This document shows, in pieces, positions 1-9,536 of a stretch of DNA of 64,000 nt. Numbering within the stretch: position 1 is the first letter of the stretch; the number at the start of each line of letters is the position of its first letter. This DNA is from Blattamonas nauphoetae (Eukaryota > Preaxostyla > Oxymonadida): NCBI GenBank assembly GCA_033064195.1, contig JARBJD010000010.1:62001-126000 (forward strand), in the 5' to 3' direction. A program made the position numbers and the translations under genes. Under the pieces are notes generated by a model that was not told the origin of the DNA, did no database searches, and worked only from the letters and a program-made list of their open reading frames with translations.

Positions 1-5
1 GTCAT

Positions 6-30
6 TTATGAGAAATAAAAATATCTGAAA
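6..30 (-). promoter_or_regulatory. T-rich TAAATG-type start motif at the left edge
   Basis: On the minus strand the bases just before an ATG at position 5 read TTTTTATTTCTCATAAATG, matching the upstream motif of the other four element genes. It predicts that another element gene begins at position 5 and runs left out of the window. Only two bases of that gene after the ATG are visible. Confidence 0.45.
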
Positions 31-74
31 CATTTTTGAAATTCGATTAAATTAAAACGAACGAAGTTCTGAGG

Positions 75-1958
75 TCAGAGAAGACCGAACTCAGCAATGA
101 ACTCTGGAGTTAAGTCGTCAATTGAGTCTGCATGGAATTTTGTGTGTTGAATTGGAACGTACACCACTTTTGACAGACAAGTGAGACCATTCAGTAGAGT
201 TGCTACAACATTTCCGTGCTTGTATTCGATGAATTTCCCCACGAATTGAAACTGTCTACGCTTCTTCTGAAACTTAGCAACTGTTTTGTTTAAATCAAGG
301 TGGATCAATAGAATATTTCCTGGTTTGTATTTCCATAACATCTGAGTTGTCTGCTGTCGTTGGATGTTCTTCAATTGTTCTTCGCAACTGGAGATGTACA
401 AAGCTTCAATCTCTCTATTGTTTTGTGCTTGCTGTGGAGTGAATTTATTCCAGTACGCTCGATGAGGAGTCATGTTGTAGTATTCCACCATCTGATTCAT
501 CAATGAATGATTTGCCATTTGTGTTGCATTGTCCTGGAATCCATCTCTGATTGTTCTGATCACTCGATCCACAATTCTGTTGTGATTTGTGAATGGTGAG
601 CTTGTGAAATAAGTGCTGACTTTCTGTTCCTTGAAAAACACTGATGCTTCTCCACTTGTCCATGCAGCTTCTCCATCACCTCGAATGTTATTCACATGAA
701 CTCCACGATGATTAATCAGATCGTTGATTGCAGTCTTGACTTTACTCCATGATTTATCCAGAACAGGAATCACAACAAGGTATTTGGTGTTGATGTTAAT
801 TGCGAAGAGGTAGATCTGCAACACTGTTTTCGACGTTGGTGATTGAATGAAAACGAGATCAATGTCCCATGATCCGAACTTGGGAGAAAAGTATGGTCGA
901 TCACAATTCTGTGGAACCTTTCTGTCTGATGTCTTCTGTGGATCACCTGTAATTGCTTTTGACATGAACTGCATTTTTGATCGAAAAGGATACACGATTT
1001 TTTCTGTTGTTTTAGGAATCATTGGTGGATCAATTCTCATTCTGTCACTTCCTTTGTCTCTCTGAATTTTCCTCGGATGTGCAGCACTCCATCTATGATC
1101 ATATTCCTCATACCAATCCTGAAATGATCTTCCTCCGAATGGTATTTGTTTTGTGTGAGTCAGAATGAATTCAAGATCATCGTTCGCAATAGTGCTGTTC
1201 ATTGAGGCTCGAACGAAAGTGTCTCTGTTCATTTTATTGGCATCCAGAATGTGTGAGGTAATAAAGTGTTCCATCTGCTTTTGATTATTCAGTATTGAGT
1301 TCTCAGCTTTGATCTGTTCATCTTCTGAAACGTTTCTCTGTTGATGATCAAACATTCCTTTCATATGTGCCAACTTATTAAGAACTTGCTGTGTCGTAGG
1401 TTCGTACTGTCTAATCTCCAATGGATGTCGAACACTTTGAGTTGGTTGTGGTGACTTAGGAATATTGAGAACATCATCTTCGAACCTCATCACCTTTCTT
1501 GGACGTTCATACTCTTCACCAATCGATTTCAGGTTTCTCTTCTGTCCAATAATGATTGGAGATTCAGGTGATTCTATAACTATTGGTCTTTGCACTGGAA
1601 TTGGGATTGGGATTGGTATTGGAGTCACTTCCTGATTGTACTTTCGATGATATTCTTGATACTTTTTGTATGCTGTTTCACATCTCAAATCACTAATACG
1701 TATTCCCAAGAATGCAATCAGAAACTGTGAGACAACTTTACTTCCATCTGAATATGTTAAATGGGGAGAGAGACCTCCATTGAACCAATCCTCGAAATAC
1801 GTTTCATCATCTGCATTCCATTTTCCATGTGAATCATAGTCGCGATAGACTGGTAAAATCTGAGTTGGATTAAACATGATAATGAATATTGTGTTTTTAG
1901 AATGCTGTGTACACCGAAGTAACCTATTCACTAATGCATTGATCTGTTGAGTGTTCAT
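75..1958 (-). CDS. Polinton integrase (rve/DDE superfamily)
   Basis: A 627-residue protein encoded by one uninterrupted frame. The C-terminal half (about residues 360-520) has the RNase H-like integrase layout: a first strand with WDIDLVFIQ, a second acidic site in RGDGEAAW, and a helix around VDRVIRTIRD. This is the order of retroviral-type integrases used by Polintons to insert DNA copies. The N-terminal third is basic and low in complexity, with an alternating Ile-Pro run near residue 115 that I cannot assign. The region after the catalytic core (KYKPGNILLIHLD, VGKFIEYKHGNVV) resembles the small beta-barrel or chromo-like tail of other integrases, which is inference. It starts 24 bases downstream of the polymerase stop, and its start is preceded by the shared T-rich motif ending in TAAATG. 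Confidence 0.8.
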   Translation of the reverse strand: MNTQQINALVNRLLRCTQHSKNTIFIIMFNPTQILPVYRDYDSHGKWNADDETYFEDWFNGGLSPHLTYSDGSKVVSQFLIAFLGIRISDLRCETAYKKYQEYHRKYNQEVTPIPIPIPIPVQRPIVIESPESPIIIGQKRNLKSIGEEYERPRKVMRFEDDVLNIPKSPQPTQSVRHPLEIRQYEPTTQQVLNKLAHMKGMFDHQQRNVSEDEQIKAENSILNNQKQMEHFITSHILDANKMNRDTFVRASMNSTIANDDLEFILTHTKQIPFGGRSFQDWYEEYDHRWSAAHPRKIQRDKGSDRMRIDPPMIPKTTEKIVYPFRSKMQFMSKAITGDPQKTSDRKVPQNCDRPYFSPKFGSWDIDLVFIQSPTSKTVLQIYLFAININTKYLVVIPVLDKSWSKVKTAINDLINHRGVHVNNIRGDGEAAWTSGEASVFFKEQKVSTYFTSSPFTNHNRIVDRVIRTIRDGFQDNATQMANHSLMNQMVEYYNMTPHRAYWNKFTPQQAQNNREIEALYISSCEEQLKNIQRQQTTQMLWKYKPGNILLIHLDLNKTVAKFQKKRRQFQFVGKFIEYKHGNVVATLLNGLTCLSKVVYVPIQHTKFHADSIDDLTPEFIAEFGLL

Positions 1959-1980
1959 TTATTCAAAAATAAAGTTTGTG
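1959..1980 (-). promoter_or_regulatory. T-rich TAAATG-type start motif of the integrase
   Basis: The minus strand reads TTTATTTTTGAATAAATG directly at the integrase start. It is the shortest version of the motif. It fills almost the whole 23-base gap after the polymerase stop, so the promoter must be this short or lie within the polymerase gene. Confidence 0.5.
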
Positions 1981-1981
1981 T

Positions 1982-4900
1982 TTATTCAATTATGTAATCA
2001 GTTGCTTTCAGTCCATGAATGAATGGAGGACACGATTCATTTTCAAGTACGATTGCCTTCAGATGAATTCCACTGAGACTGAGTTTCTGTTGTTGTATTT
2101 TCGCAATCTCAAATCCATTGCTGTCCTCTTCGCTCACGATTCTTTTCGTCTGAAACGCATCATACTGATGCTTGAACCGTTTTACGGTGAAGTTCAGTGT
2201 TGTAGTCACAGTTTTCTCTCCATTGAGACACTTCACATAATCGTCACTTGTGATATTTGTTTTCTTTAATGACACTCCTTTAATCTTGCATTTCTCATCG
2301 AGAGAGTAACATTTTGGTGCAAGACAGATCATCTGTTCACCTTCCTTTTCAATTGCTAATCCCAACAACTTCTTCTCATCATCGACACCCTTTTCAGGAT
2401 TGGGAAACCATTCATATTTGTGGGCATCATAGAATTCCTTGTCAGCAATCACGTGTTCAAATTGTTGATGAATTCCTGCATTTGGATCTCCACGAATTGC
2501 CCAGTATGCAGAGTCAGTATCTCCCTCACAGAAGTGAATCTTGTTCATGTCTAGGCACTTATACATGAAGTTGTAGATGAAATTCAGATACCAGAACTTG
2601 GCATTGTCGAGTGTGAATACTGCTTCATGCAGACATGTTTTGCATGATGCTTTCTCTCTGTCTTCGATCACGATATAGTTGTCCTCATTGATCTCTCGAG
2701 TCGCTACAAATCCCTTTTTCATCTGTTTCAAGTATGTTCTCTTCTCATTGCAGATTGTGATTGAGTTGTATTTCTCAGTGTTCATTCCATCATATCCGTA
2801 ACTTCCATTGAGGTTGGTCTTACAGAACTGTTCATTTCCCTTGTTTCCGACCTTCATTGCTTCTATTCTGTCATTCATAAATGAAGTCACAAATGGTTCA
2901 AATCCAGCATGTCTCGAGAATACCATCACACTCTTAATATCGTCCACAATGAAGTGGCAATAGTCGATGAGGAACCATAGATAGTATGTCGAAAAGAACA
3001 TATACTGATCGTGTGTGCTCAAGAGTTGGGTCAGCTTCCTTTGCTTATCATCAGTCTTCAATCCATGTTTCTTCATCAACGAATAAGTCTTCTCTCCAAT
3101 GTTTTCTTCTGTTGTATTGACAATGATGTTTCTGAAGATTGGTGGGAAGTTAATGAACTCCTTTATGTACTTTTCATCGATGTGTCCTTTCAGTTCTGCA
3201 ACGAACAATGGCTTCTGATTTTTGTCCTCTATAATCTTCCTGCATTCTTTATCTCCTGTTGCGGTGAACAAACATCTTCCTGGCATGTACATTCTGTGAT
3301 TAGTGTATGGATTGTTCTTGTTCTTGATTGATGAGAAAGCACTTGGATACAGTGAATTGAAATCAACACCGCAGACATGAGTCATGATGTGTTCAGTATC
3401 GGTTGATTTGACAACACCATCTTCATATGTGAAGTGATTTATTGGAGTCATGTCTTTGATGTTCTGTCGATGTTGAACATTCGATAATCCACCAGTCACA
3501 GCTGCTCTCAACTTGTGGTATGTTTGCTCATGTGTCAGAGTCATTGGGAGAGATTTCCAGATACAATATTTCTTCAGTTGTATTCTCAATCTAGTGAGAT
3601 GTTCATCTTTGTCTGACTTGTATGTGTTACAGTAGTCACAACAGATCTTTACGTTCTCTTTTGAATGACCTTTCGAATTGTCGATTCTATCCAGTGTTGG
3701 TCGAACTGCTTGTGAGAAGTGGCTCTTGCAGATATAGCACACTCTCTTGCATTGTTGAACAAACCAATCGTAGTCTGCTTCAGTGACATTTTTGTCAGTA
3801 CTGCGATGAGCTTTCTGGTCTTGATAAATGTACGATGCAACCTTGTACTTCCAGTATTGTTTGGTGATTTTTATTTCACCAGATTGATCCACTCCATTGA
3901 AATCATCGTCGATATCAAAGTCCTTGTACGCACAAGCATACTTGATTGCTGAAGCATTGGCGGACAGTGATAGATTGTGCAGCATGTCCACTTTGTATTG
4001 GAAGTTCAGATCAATCAAATTGTCTAGTGGTGCAATCATACATTCGACGTCTCTGAGGTTATAGAATTTCAGATAGTCCCATCTGTTCTTGAATCCTTGC
4101 TTGTTCCAATCATCTAGGTACAATTGGTAATCAGTGTCGGACATTTCACTATTGTTCAGACTGGAGTAGAATTCATATTTGGAGAATGGTTCTTGTTTGC
4201 TCAGCACTGAATCATAGTCTGATGAATCAAATGATTCGTAAGCAAAGAATGATTTCTGGAGTGTAGTGTTTCCACCAAAAGCCTTCACTGCATTATCCAA
4301 TGTCATTGGTCCTGTGTACGACATCATGTCAAGAAAGCGAAGGACCTGTTGCGTCTTCTCATGTCTGATCAGCACTTGTTTGTACTTCGTTGTTGATCCA
4401 AGAAAGCTCACCACTTTCCAATCCTTGTCAACGAGATCTCTGAAGATGAGATTGATATCGAATCTGGAGCTGTTGAATCCAATCACACTGACTTCATTCT
4501 GAGATGGTATTTCTGGGTCTTCATAATAGTTGTCCTCTCGAACTGTTTCAGCATATTTGAAGAGTACTCTGATCCACTGCTTCACAAAATCCTTTCCATC
4601 TCGAAGATCAAAGTAGATTGACTTCATTCCTGATTTTGTTTTGATTGCTGATGCAACGGAGAGAGGCTTCAAGTGTGAGATCAACTGAGTGTTATCATCA
4701 GAGAATAGATTGTCAAGAATGAGATCTTCCATTGTTTCGAAATCGTATGTGATGTAGTATTGTGTTGGTTTGAATTCGTCTTGTCTCTTGTGTGCCATCA
4801 GAAACTCAAACGTTCTATTGTTGAGAATATGTGGAACGTATGGTCTTGGTGTTTTGTCAAGAGTGATCTTCTTCACATGTTTTCCATCAAGTTCTTTGCA

Positions 4901-6373
4901 CTCTTTGAGATGCTTCTCGTAGTATGTCTTGAAGTGAGAATCCTTGACTTGGAATCCTCTTGACTGACAATAAGGACAGAGTTTGTATCCAGTGATTTTC
5001 TCAGGATCAACAATGAACATCACATGAACGAGTGTGGCTGTAAGCGGAATCATTAGAAGTGGGAGAACTCTTGCATCATCATTCTCGTTGACATACGATT
5101 GACTCAGGAAATATTTCTTCTTGTCTTCATCGTATTCATAGATGTGAACTGTGATGTTGAATTCTTGCATGACTGTCTCCATATCACATGCAATATCAAA
5201 TCCAGGATAATTTCGTAAATGCTCAGTCAGTTGATGTGGTTTGAGATGGGTCAGCTTCTTATGCACAGCGAACAATCTTTTTGCTTCAACGTTTCTCATA
5301 TTGATTGATATCTTTTTCCCAGGAACTTCAGGAAGTGTGAGGAATGACAATGATTGAAAGAAGCAGATGTTGAACTCAGAATCGATGTACCGAACGTTTC
5401 TCGTTTTAATGTGTTCAGTGAGAATGGCATTCGCTTTTCCTGCCACTGAAAATCGATAGACTGCAACCAGAATGGAGTGGAATGCAACATACATTGTCTT
5501 CGTATCCATCAGTGTTCTCTCTTGAGATTCTTTGATCAGATTGATCGCATATTTTGAATACTCATTGATGTCTCCTGAACTTCTGATCACAGTTGGGAAA
5601 CTCTTTGATGTGTTCTCCAATTCTGGTCTGAAATCCTTGTATGTTGTCTCATCTTTGTCTTTTCTCTCAATAATCTTTCCAAAGTCAATGCTTATCTTGA
5701 ATGGATGATCCTTCTCTTTGTCGAACACTGCTTTGATGAAGGTTGTGATTTCTTCAACATTTTTCAGATGATTGTGGAAGTACAACTGATATGGTTTTCC
5801 ATTATCTTCAACCTTCTCGACCTCATTCTTTTTGAACTTCCTTCGTGCATCCATGAGACAAGAATTGAATGCTGCTTTGTCACGTGGTTCAGCTAGTAAT
5901 ATACATTCTTCAAATCCATCAAATGTCTGCACTTCTCTCTTTTCCATTTGTTCATTTTTCTTTTGAATGATCAACAGATTCTTCATCCAATGATCCATCA
6001 GCTTCTCCTCAATTGATTTCAGTTTCCACGTCATTCTGAACACTTGCTTCTTCAATTCATCTTTGTTCACTCTTGGATTTGCTTTCATGTTCTCAACAAT
6101 CATTCGGTGAGCGAGTCGATCTTCTGATGCCATCTGTTGTCGCAGTTTAACTTGTTCAATAAAATCTGGAAAGAGATTGAGATCGAGATTCTTTGTTGGA
6201 TGTGGAAACTCGAGATCTTTGTGTTGAAGCATATTCAGAAGAAATGATCTGTGATGTTGATAATTCTTACTGTCAGGATGGTACGTTCGACCATCAATGA
6301 ATTGAAACTGCGTATTCGGAAAGAGGTCTCGAATTTCTTGAATTCTAATTTTGATTGGTTTTAGCAGTGCCAT
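1982..6373 (-). CDS. Protein-primed family B DNA polymerase of the Polinton
   Basis: A 1463-residue protein. Polymerase and exonuclease motifs appear in order: ExoI YDFETMED, ExoII GFNSSRFDINLIF, polymerase A DFNSLYPSAF, motif B region TNLNGSYGYDG and motif C EGDTDSAYW. The family replicates linear elements from a terminal protein primer. Upstream of the exonuclease lies a segment with NICFFQSL and later a CPYC...H...C cluster, which resembles the OTU-like and zinc-binding N-terminal parts of other Polinton polymerases (inference). Between the exonuclease and polymerase A is an HNH-like insert: CYIC, then LDRIDNSKGHSKENV, then CCDYCN. The gene lies between the small module protein and the integrase, with 43- and 23-base gaps. 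The start at 6373 is supported by the upstream T-rich TAAATG motif. Confidence 0.9.
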   Translation of the reverse strand: MALLKPIKIRIQEIRDLFPNTQFQFIDGRTYHPDSKNYQHHRSFLLNMLQHKDLEFPHPTKNLDLNLFPDFIEQVKLRQQMASEDRLAHRMIVENMKANPRVNKDELKKQVFRMTWKLKSIEEKLMDHWMKNLLIIQKKNEQMEKREVQTFDGFEECILLAEPRDKAAFNSCLMDARRKFKKNEVEKVEDNGKPYQLYFHNHLKNVEEITTFIKAVFDKEKDHPFKISIDFGKIIERKDKDETTYKDFRPELENTSKSFPTVIRSSGDINEYSKYAINLIKESQERTLMDTKTMYVAFHSILVAVYRFSVAGKANAILTEHIKTRNVRYIDSEFNICFFQSLSFLTLPEVPGKKISINMRNVEAKRLFAVHKKLTHLKPHQLTEHLRNYPGFDIACDMETVMQEFNITVHIYEYDEDKKKYFLSQSYVNENDDARVLPLLMIPLTATLVHVMFIVDPEKITGYKLCPYCQSRGFQVKDSHFKTYYEKHLKECKELDGKHVKKITLDKTPRPYVPHILNNRTFEFLMAHKRQDEFKPTQYYITYDFETMEDLILDNLFSDDNTQLISHLKPLSVASAIKTKSGMKSIYFDLRDGKDFVKQWIRVLFKYAETVREDNYYEDPEIPSQNEVSVIGFNSSRFDINLIFRDLVDKDWKVVSFLGSTTKYKQVLIRHEKTQQVLRFLDMMSYTGPMTLDNAVKAFGGNTTLQKSFFAYESFDSSDYDSVLSKQEPFSKYEFYSSLNNSEMSDTDYQLYLDDWNKQGFKNRWDYLKFYNLRDVECMIAPLDNLIDLNFQYKVDMLHNLSLSANASAIKYACAYKDFDIDDDFNGVDQSGEIKITKQYWKYKVASYIYQDQKAHRSTDKNVTEADYDWFVQQCKRVCYICKSHFSQAVRPTLDRIDNSKGHSKENVKICCDYCNTYKSDKDEHLTRLRIQLKKYCIWKSLPMTLTHEQTYHKLRAAVTGGLSNVQHRQNIKDMTPINHFTYEDGVVKSTDTEHIMTHVCGVDFNSLYPSAFSSIKNKNNPYTNHRMYMPGRCLFTATGDKECRKIIEDKNQKPLFVAELKGHIDEKYIKEFINFPPIFRNIIVNTTEENIGEKTYSLMKKHGLKTDDKQRKLTQLLSTHDQYMFFSTYYLWFLIDYCHFIVDDIKSVMVFSRHAGFEPFVTSFMNDRIEAMKVGNKGNEQFCKTNLNGSYGYDGMNTEKYNSITICNEKRTYLKQMKKGFVATREINEDNYIVIEDREKASCKTCLHEAVFTLDNAKFWYLNFIYNFMYKCLDMNKIHFCEGDTDSAYWAIRGDPNAGIHQQFEHVIADKEFYDAHKYEWFPNPEKGVDDEKKLLGLAIEKEGEQMICLAPKCYSLDEKCKIKGVSLKKTNITSDDYVKCLNGEKTVTTTLNFTVKRFKHQYDAFQTKRIVSEEDSNGFEIAKIQQQKLSLSGIHLKAIVLENESCPPFIHGLKATDYIIE

Positions 6374-6398
6374 TTACTACAAAATAAAAAATCAGAAA
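6374..6398 (-). promoter_or_regulatory. T-rich TAAATG-type start motif of the polymerase
   Basis: The minus strand reads CTGA, then TTTTTTATTTTGTAG, then TAAATG at the polymerase start. It is almost identical to the motifs at 6843 and 9537, although the downstream genes are unrelated. That points to a regulatory role rather than shared ancestry of the genes. Confidence 0.6.
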
Positions 6399-6416
6399 AT
6401 AAAAAAAGTTGAGCGT

Positions 6417-6842
6417 TTATTTCTGTTTTCTCAGATGGGGCTTTTTCTTAGCAGTCAGCCATGCATCAAGTCTAATTCTGAATACTTCACTTCCACCAAT
6501 CTCTCGATATGTGAATGGAACCAGAACTTTGGTGTACTCACCCACGAGTTCACAATTGTATTTCTTCAGTTCATTCTCAACAAATGATTGAGTGTAGTGT
6601 CGACGTTTCGCTAGGTGAGGTCTGTTTCCTTGATTCCACAACTTTGGTTTTATTCTCCATTCAACTCCCTCATGAACATACGTCACCGGCACATTATTTC
6701 TGACATACTCAGAGACTAGCGAACAGTTCTCTTCTCTCATTGATTCAATTAATGCTTGTTCTGAACATACTCGACGTCTTTCACTCCACTTCGGAGTGTT
6801 CGAAGTCTCTGACGAGACCTTGTACATCGCAGTTGGATTCAT
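6417..6842 (-). CDS. Small two-module Polinton protein, function unknown
   Basis: A 141-residue basic protein with two copies of one module of about 55 residues. Copy 1 has REENCSLVSEYVRNNVPVTY followed by GVEWRIKPKLWNQGNRPHL. Copy 2 has KKYNCELVGEYTKVLVPFTY followed by RIRLDAWLTAKKKPHL. The pattern (NCELxxEY, V/PxTY, a strand, W/xxW, PHLxKR) recalls the small treble-clef or NUMOD-like repeats attached to phage and giant-virus homing endonucleases, which read roughly as ExxSEYxxxxTxVxxxHxxCGHxW. The zinc-binding cysteines of those repeats are absent here, so the link is inference. The protein at 8943-9536 has three copies of the same module. No nuclease domain is present. The start at 6842 has the same upstream motif as the polymerase gene. 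Confidence 0.6.
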   Translation of the reverse strand: MNPTAMYKVSSETSNTPKWSERRRVCSEQALIESMREENCSLVSEYVRNNVPVTYVHEGVEWRIKPKLWNQGNRPHLAKRRHYTQSFVENELKKYNCELVGEYTKVLVPFTYREIGGSEVFRIRLDAWLTAKKKPHLRKQK

Positions 6843-6868
6843 TTAATACAAATTAAAAAATTCAGAAT
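6843..6868 (-). promoter_or_regulatory. T-rich TAAATG-type start motif of the two-module protein
   Basis: The minus strand reads CTGAA, then TTTTTTAATTTGTAT, then TAAATG. It shares a T6-A-W-TTTGTA core with the motifs at 6374 and 9537. Confidence 0.6.
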
Positions 6869-8942
6869 TATATTTTCTTTCGTTGATTTCTCAGTTTTGG
6901 ATTTATCACTCAGATCGAGGATCAATGGGTTCGATCACTCATTTCTCGAAAGTGCGTTTTATGTTCTAATTCTTCGCGTTTTAGACTCGTCGGAACTGTA
7001 GGATCATCGTGGTATGCTTCTTTTTTTGAAGATTTCGGACTTTTGCAGAGTTATTTGAGGATTCACAACCGGGTGCAGATCTCGGAAAAAGTATGTATTC
7101 TTCATCATATCAACCTCATTTTCCTCTTATTTCAGCTCTGTTTTCTCTGTTTTTGATGGAATTGTCACTTCATTTTCACTAGTTATTGTTTCATTTTCAG
7201 GACCTGTTCGCACGTCATTTTCTCGTTGTATATCCTTTTTTACCACTTCATTCATGTTTCTTTCGTTCACACCTTTTCTCAAGTTCACTGGACTAATTTC
7301 CGTTAAGTGAAGATTCCGGACTTTTACCGAGATCTCACTTTCAACGGCTCACTTCATATCTCGGAATTTTTCCGTAATCTTCATCATTTCACGAACACTT
7401 TTGAATCATTTTTGTTGTTTTTAAGAGAGAAAAACCTGAACACAAGAAACATTTTCACTATTGACGCCACATTTCACGTCATTTTCACGATCGTCAATTT
7501 ACCTCTCAATTTCATACTTGCCCACTTCATTCATGCTTGTTTCGCTTTCATTTACTCTGTTTTTGTGAAAAAGGTGATGAAAATTTGACTAAAATGATGT
7601 GCTAGTGAAGTGAGAACGGCCCACAACAGTCATTTTGGTAATTGGTAACATGTCCCACTTTCTCCGTCAATGGGACGATCAATTCGGACATTTTTCACAG
7701 ACATCTCAAAGAGTACCCCTCTCGTTCAGAACAAGGATCGATGACCAAAAGACTTGAATAAACTGAACGATAACATCCGAAGATTCTTTCTTAATCACCT
7801 TTGCCAGTCGGCCCCATTCTTCGTTCTTCAAAGATCTGGGATAACGTCTCAACAAAGAAACCTTCTCAACATTTCTCAAAAGATTATTGAGTTTTGTTCC
7901 ATTTCATTATGATAGGAATGATTTGAAATCTAAATTGAATGGTTTCGATGAAAGGGTGGGACGATCGTCCCATTGATGAACAAAATGGGACCTGTTACCA
8001 TTTACCAAAATGACTGAAAATGGAAGTGATATGAGCAAAATGAAGAGGAATGATGAAGAGATCAAATGTGAAATGGGGAGCAAAAGTGATGAAATGAAAG
8101 GGACTACAGTCGGTTTTGAAGTGACAAAAACGGTCAAAGTTGTGAAGTGAAAACATGAAAAAGTGACTTTATGGGAGAACTATCCGACAAAATCTCCTCA
8201 AAATTTGAGCACACCTTACTCATACCGCGAGAAAGAAGGAATTGTTAGTGAAAATCGGATCAAAAAATCCATAGTGTCAAAATGTTGGTGCAAGAGTGTC
8301 GTCAGAGGTGTGATCAAAGAATCAACAAAATGAAACTAAGGAAATGCGCTATACGTCTCGCGTTGACTTATGTTCGTTAAAATGATGCAATAACGGAGTA
8401 AATGAAGTGAAAGTAGTGAAATGTGAAAATTCATGAAAAAGTGTCCGAATGTAGAGGTGTCAAAAGTTTTCAGAGATGAATGACACAAAAAGGCGCCAAC
8501 TAGCGTTTTCACACCCAAAAACACCGTAAGACGACGAAAAGTGATCAAAAGGACATAGTCCCGAACGTCCATACCTTTTCTAAAAAAATCTCAAAAAACG
8601 CGAAAAAACCTCAATGGGTCGGATCAAACCAAAAATCTCAGAAGTGCTTTTTATCGAAAATCCTACCTTTCAAAATGATTTCCGTCACAATCAAACGTGT
8701 TTGAACACAATTTGAGACATAAAGCGGTTCATAGTAGCAAAATCCGAACATCGACTTTTTTGGTCACTTTTTGGACCAAAGTTCGGTACGTAGCTCAACG
8801 AATTCCCAACCGATTTTCATCGGGATTGTTTTGATCGACGACCGACGTTGTCCCCGAGATTTTAGATTTTTTTCAGAATTTTTCGAAATGGTTCTCACAT
8901 TGGATTTCATTGATTTGTGGTAAAAATAGATTTTCAGTATTT
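6869..8942. other. Non-coding stretch between two element genes
   Basis: About 2.1 kb with no convincing reading frame on either strand. It is rich in short motifs such as TGAAATGA on one side and their complements (TCATTTCA) on the other, as if the two halves were related in inverted orientation. One clear inverted repeat is listed separately (7627-8016). It could be a foreign insert between the two paralogous small genes or a decayed part of the element; the sequence does not decide. Confidence 0.5.
7627..8016. repeat. Imperfect 54-base inverted repeat with a 282-base loop
   Basis: The left arm (7627-7680) begins CAGTCATTTTGGTAATTGG and ends TCAATGGGACGATC. The right arm (7963-8016) is its near reverse complement, beginning GATCGTCCCATTGA and ending ACCAAAATGACTG. 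About 42 to 45 of 54 positions pair. Arms of this quality and spacing could be ends of a small foldback or MITE-like insert, or a cruciform-forming site in the element. No flanking duplication was seen. Confidence 0.6.
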
Positions 8943-9536
8943 TCATGACCTATCATGGTACTTTCTCAAGTGAGGACGGTCTCCAAAATACAACCAATTG
9001 TCCAAGCGAACGTAATACTCATTCTTTGTTCGTAAATCGCGATATTTGAATGGCTCAAGTACCTTTGTGTATGTTCCAATGAGTTCACAATTCTCTTTTT
9101 TCAATTCATTTTCAACAAACGATTGTGTGTATCGTTTTCGTTTGTTCTGATGAGTTCTGAATCCTTTCATCCATTTTGATGGGATCACTATCCATTCGAT
9201 TCCTTCGTGTCGATATGTTACTGGAGTATTTGAATGAGTGTATTCAGAAATGAGTTCACAATTCTCATTTTTCATTGATTCAATTTGCTTCTCTTTTGTG
9301 CAACGATTCGCTGGTCGAAGATACTTCTGACGATTCAGATGTGGTCTGTATCCTTTGACGAAACTATTGACGTACACTTGATAAGTTTCATCAGGTTTAT
9401 CTTCGAGATAGTATTCGAAAGTGCTTCCAGTGAGATATGTTGTTCCTTGTCGATTGAGAGTTGGAGGTGATTTCATTTTCAAATTATCTTTCTCTAGAAT
9501 TTCTAGGAGTTGTGTTGGTGTCAAGACGCTGCTCAT
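8943..9536 (-). CDS. Small three-module Polinton protein, paralogue of the 6417-6842 gene
   Basis: About 197 residues from the ATG at 9536 (MSSVLTPTQLL). An ATG at 9578 is in frame, but only the 9536 start has the T-rich motif seen at the other element genes. Three modules are visible: a divergent first one ending KGYRPHLNRQK, a second with KNENCELISEYTHSNTPVTY and GFRTHQNKRK, and a third with KKENCELIGTYTKVLEPFKY and GDRPHLRKYH. Modules two and three match the two modules of the 6417-6842 protein closely, including the phrase YTQSFVENELKK that links them. The protein therefore looks like a paralogue with an extra N-terminal unit. Nucleic-acid binding is plausible from the basic composition but not shown. 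Confidence 0.6.
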   Translation of the reverse strand: MSSVLTPTQLLEILEKDNLKMKSPPTLNRQGTTYLTGSTFEYYLEDKPDETYQVYVNSFVKGYRPHLNRQKYLRPANRCTKEKQIESMKNENCELISEYTHSNTPVTYRHEGIEWIVIPSKWMKGFRTHQNKRKRYTQSFVENELKKENCELIGTYTKVLEPFKYRDLRTKNEYYVRLDNWLYFGDRPHLRKYHDRS

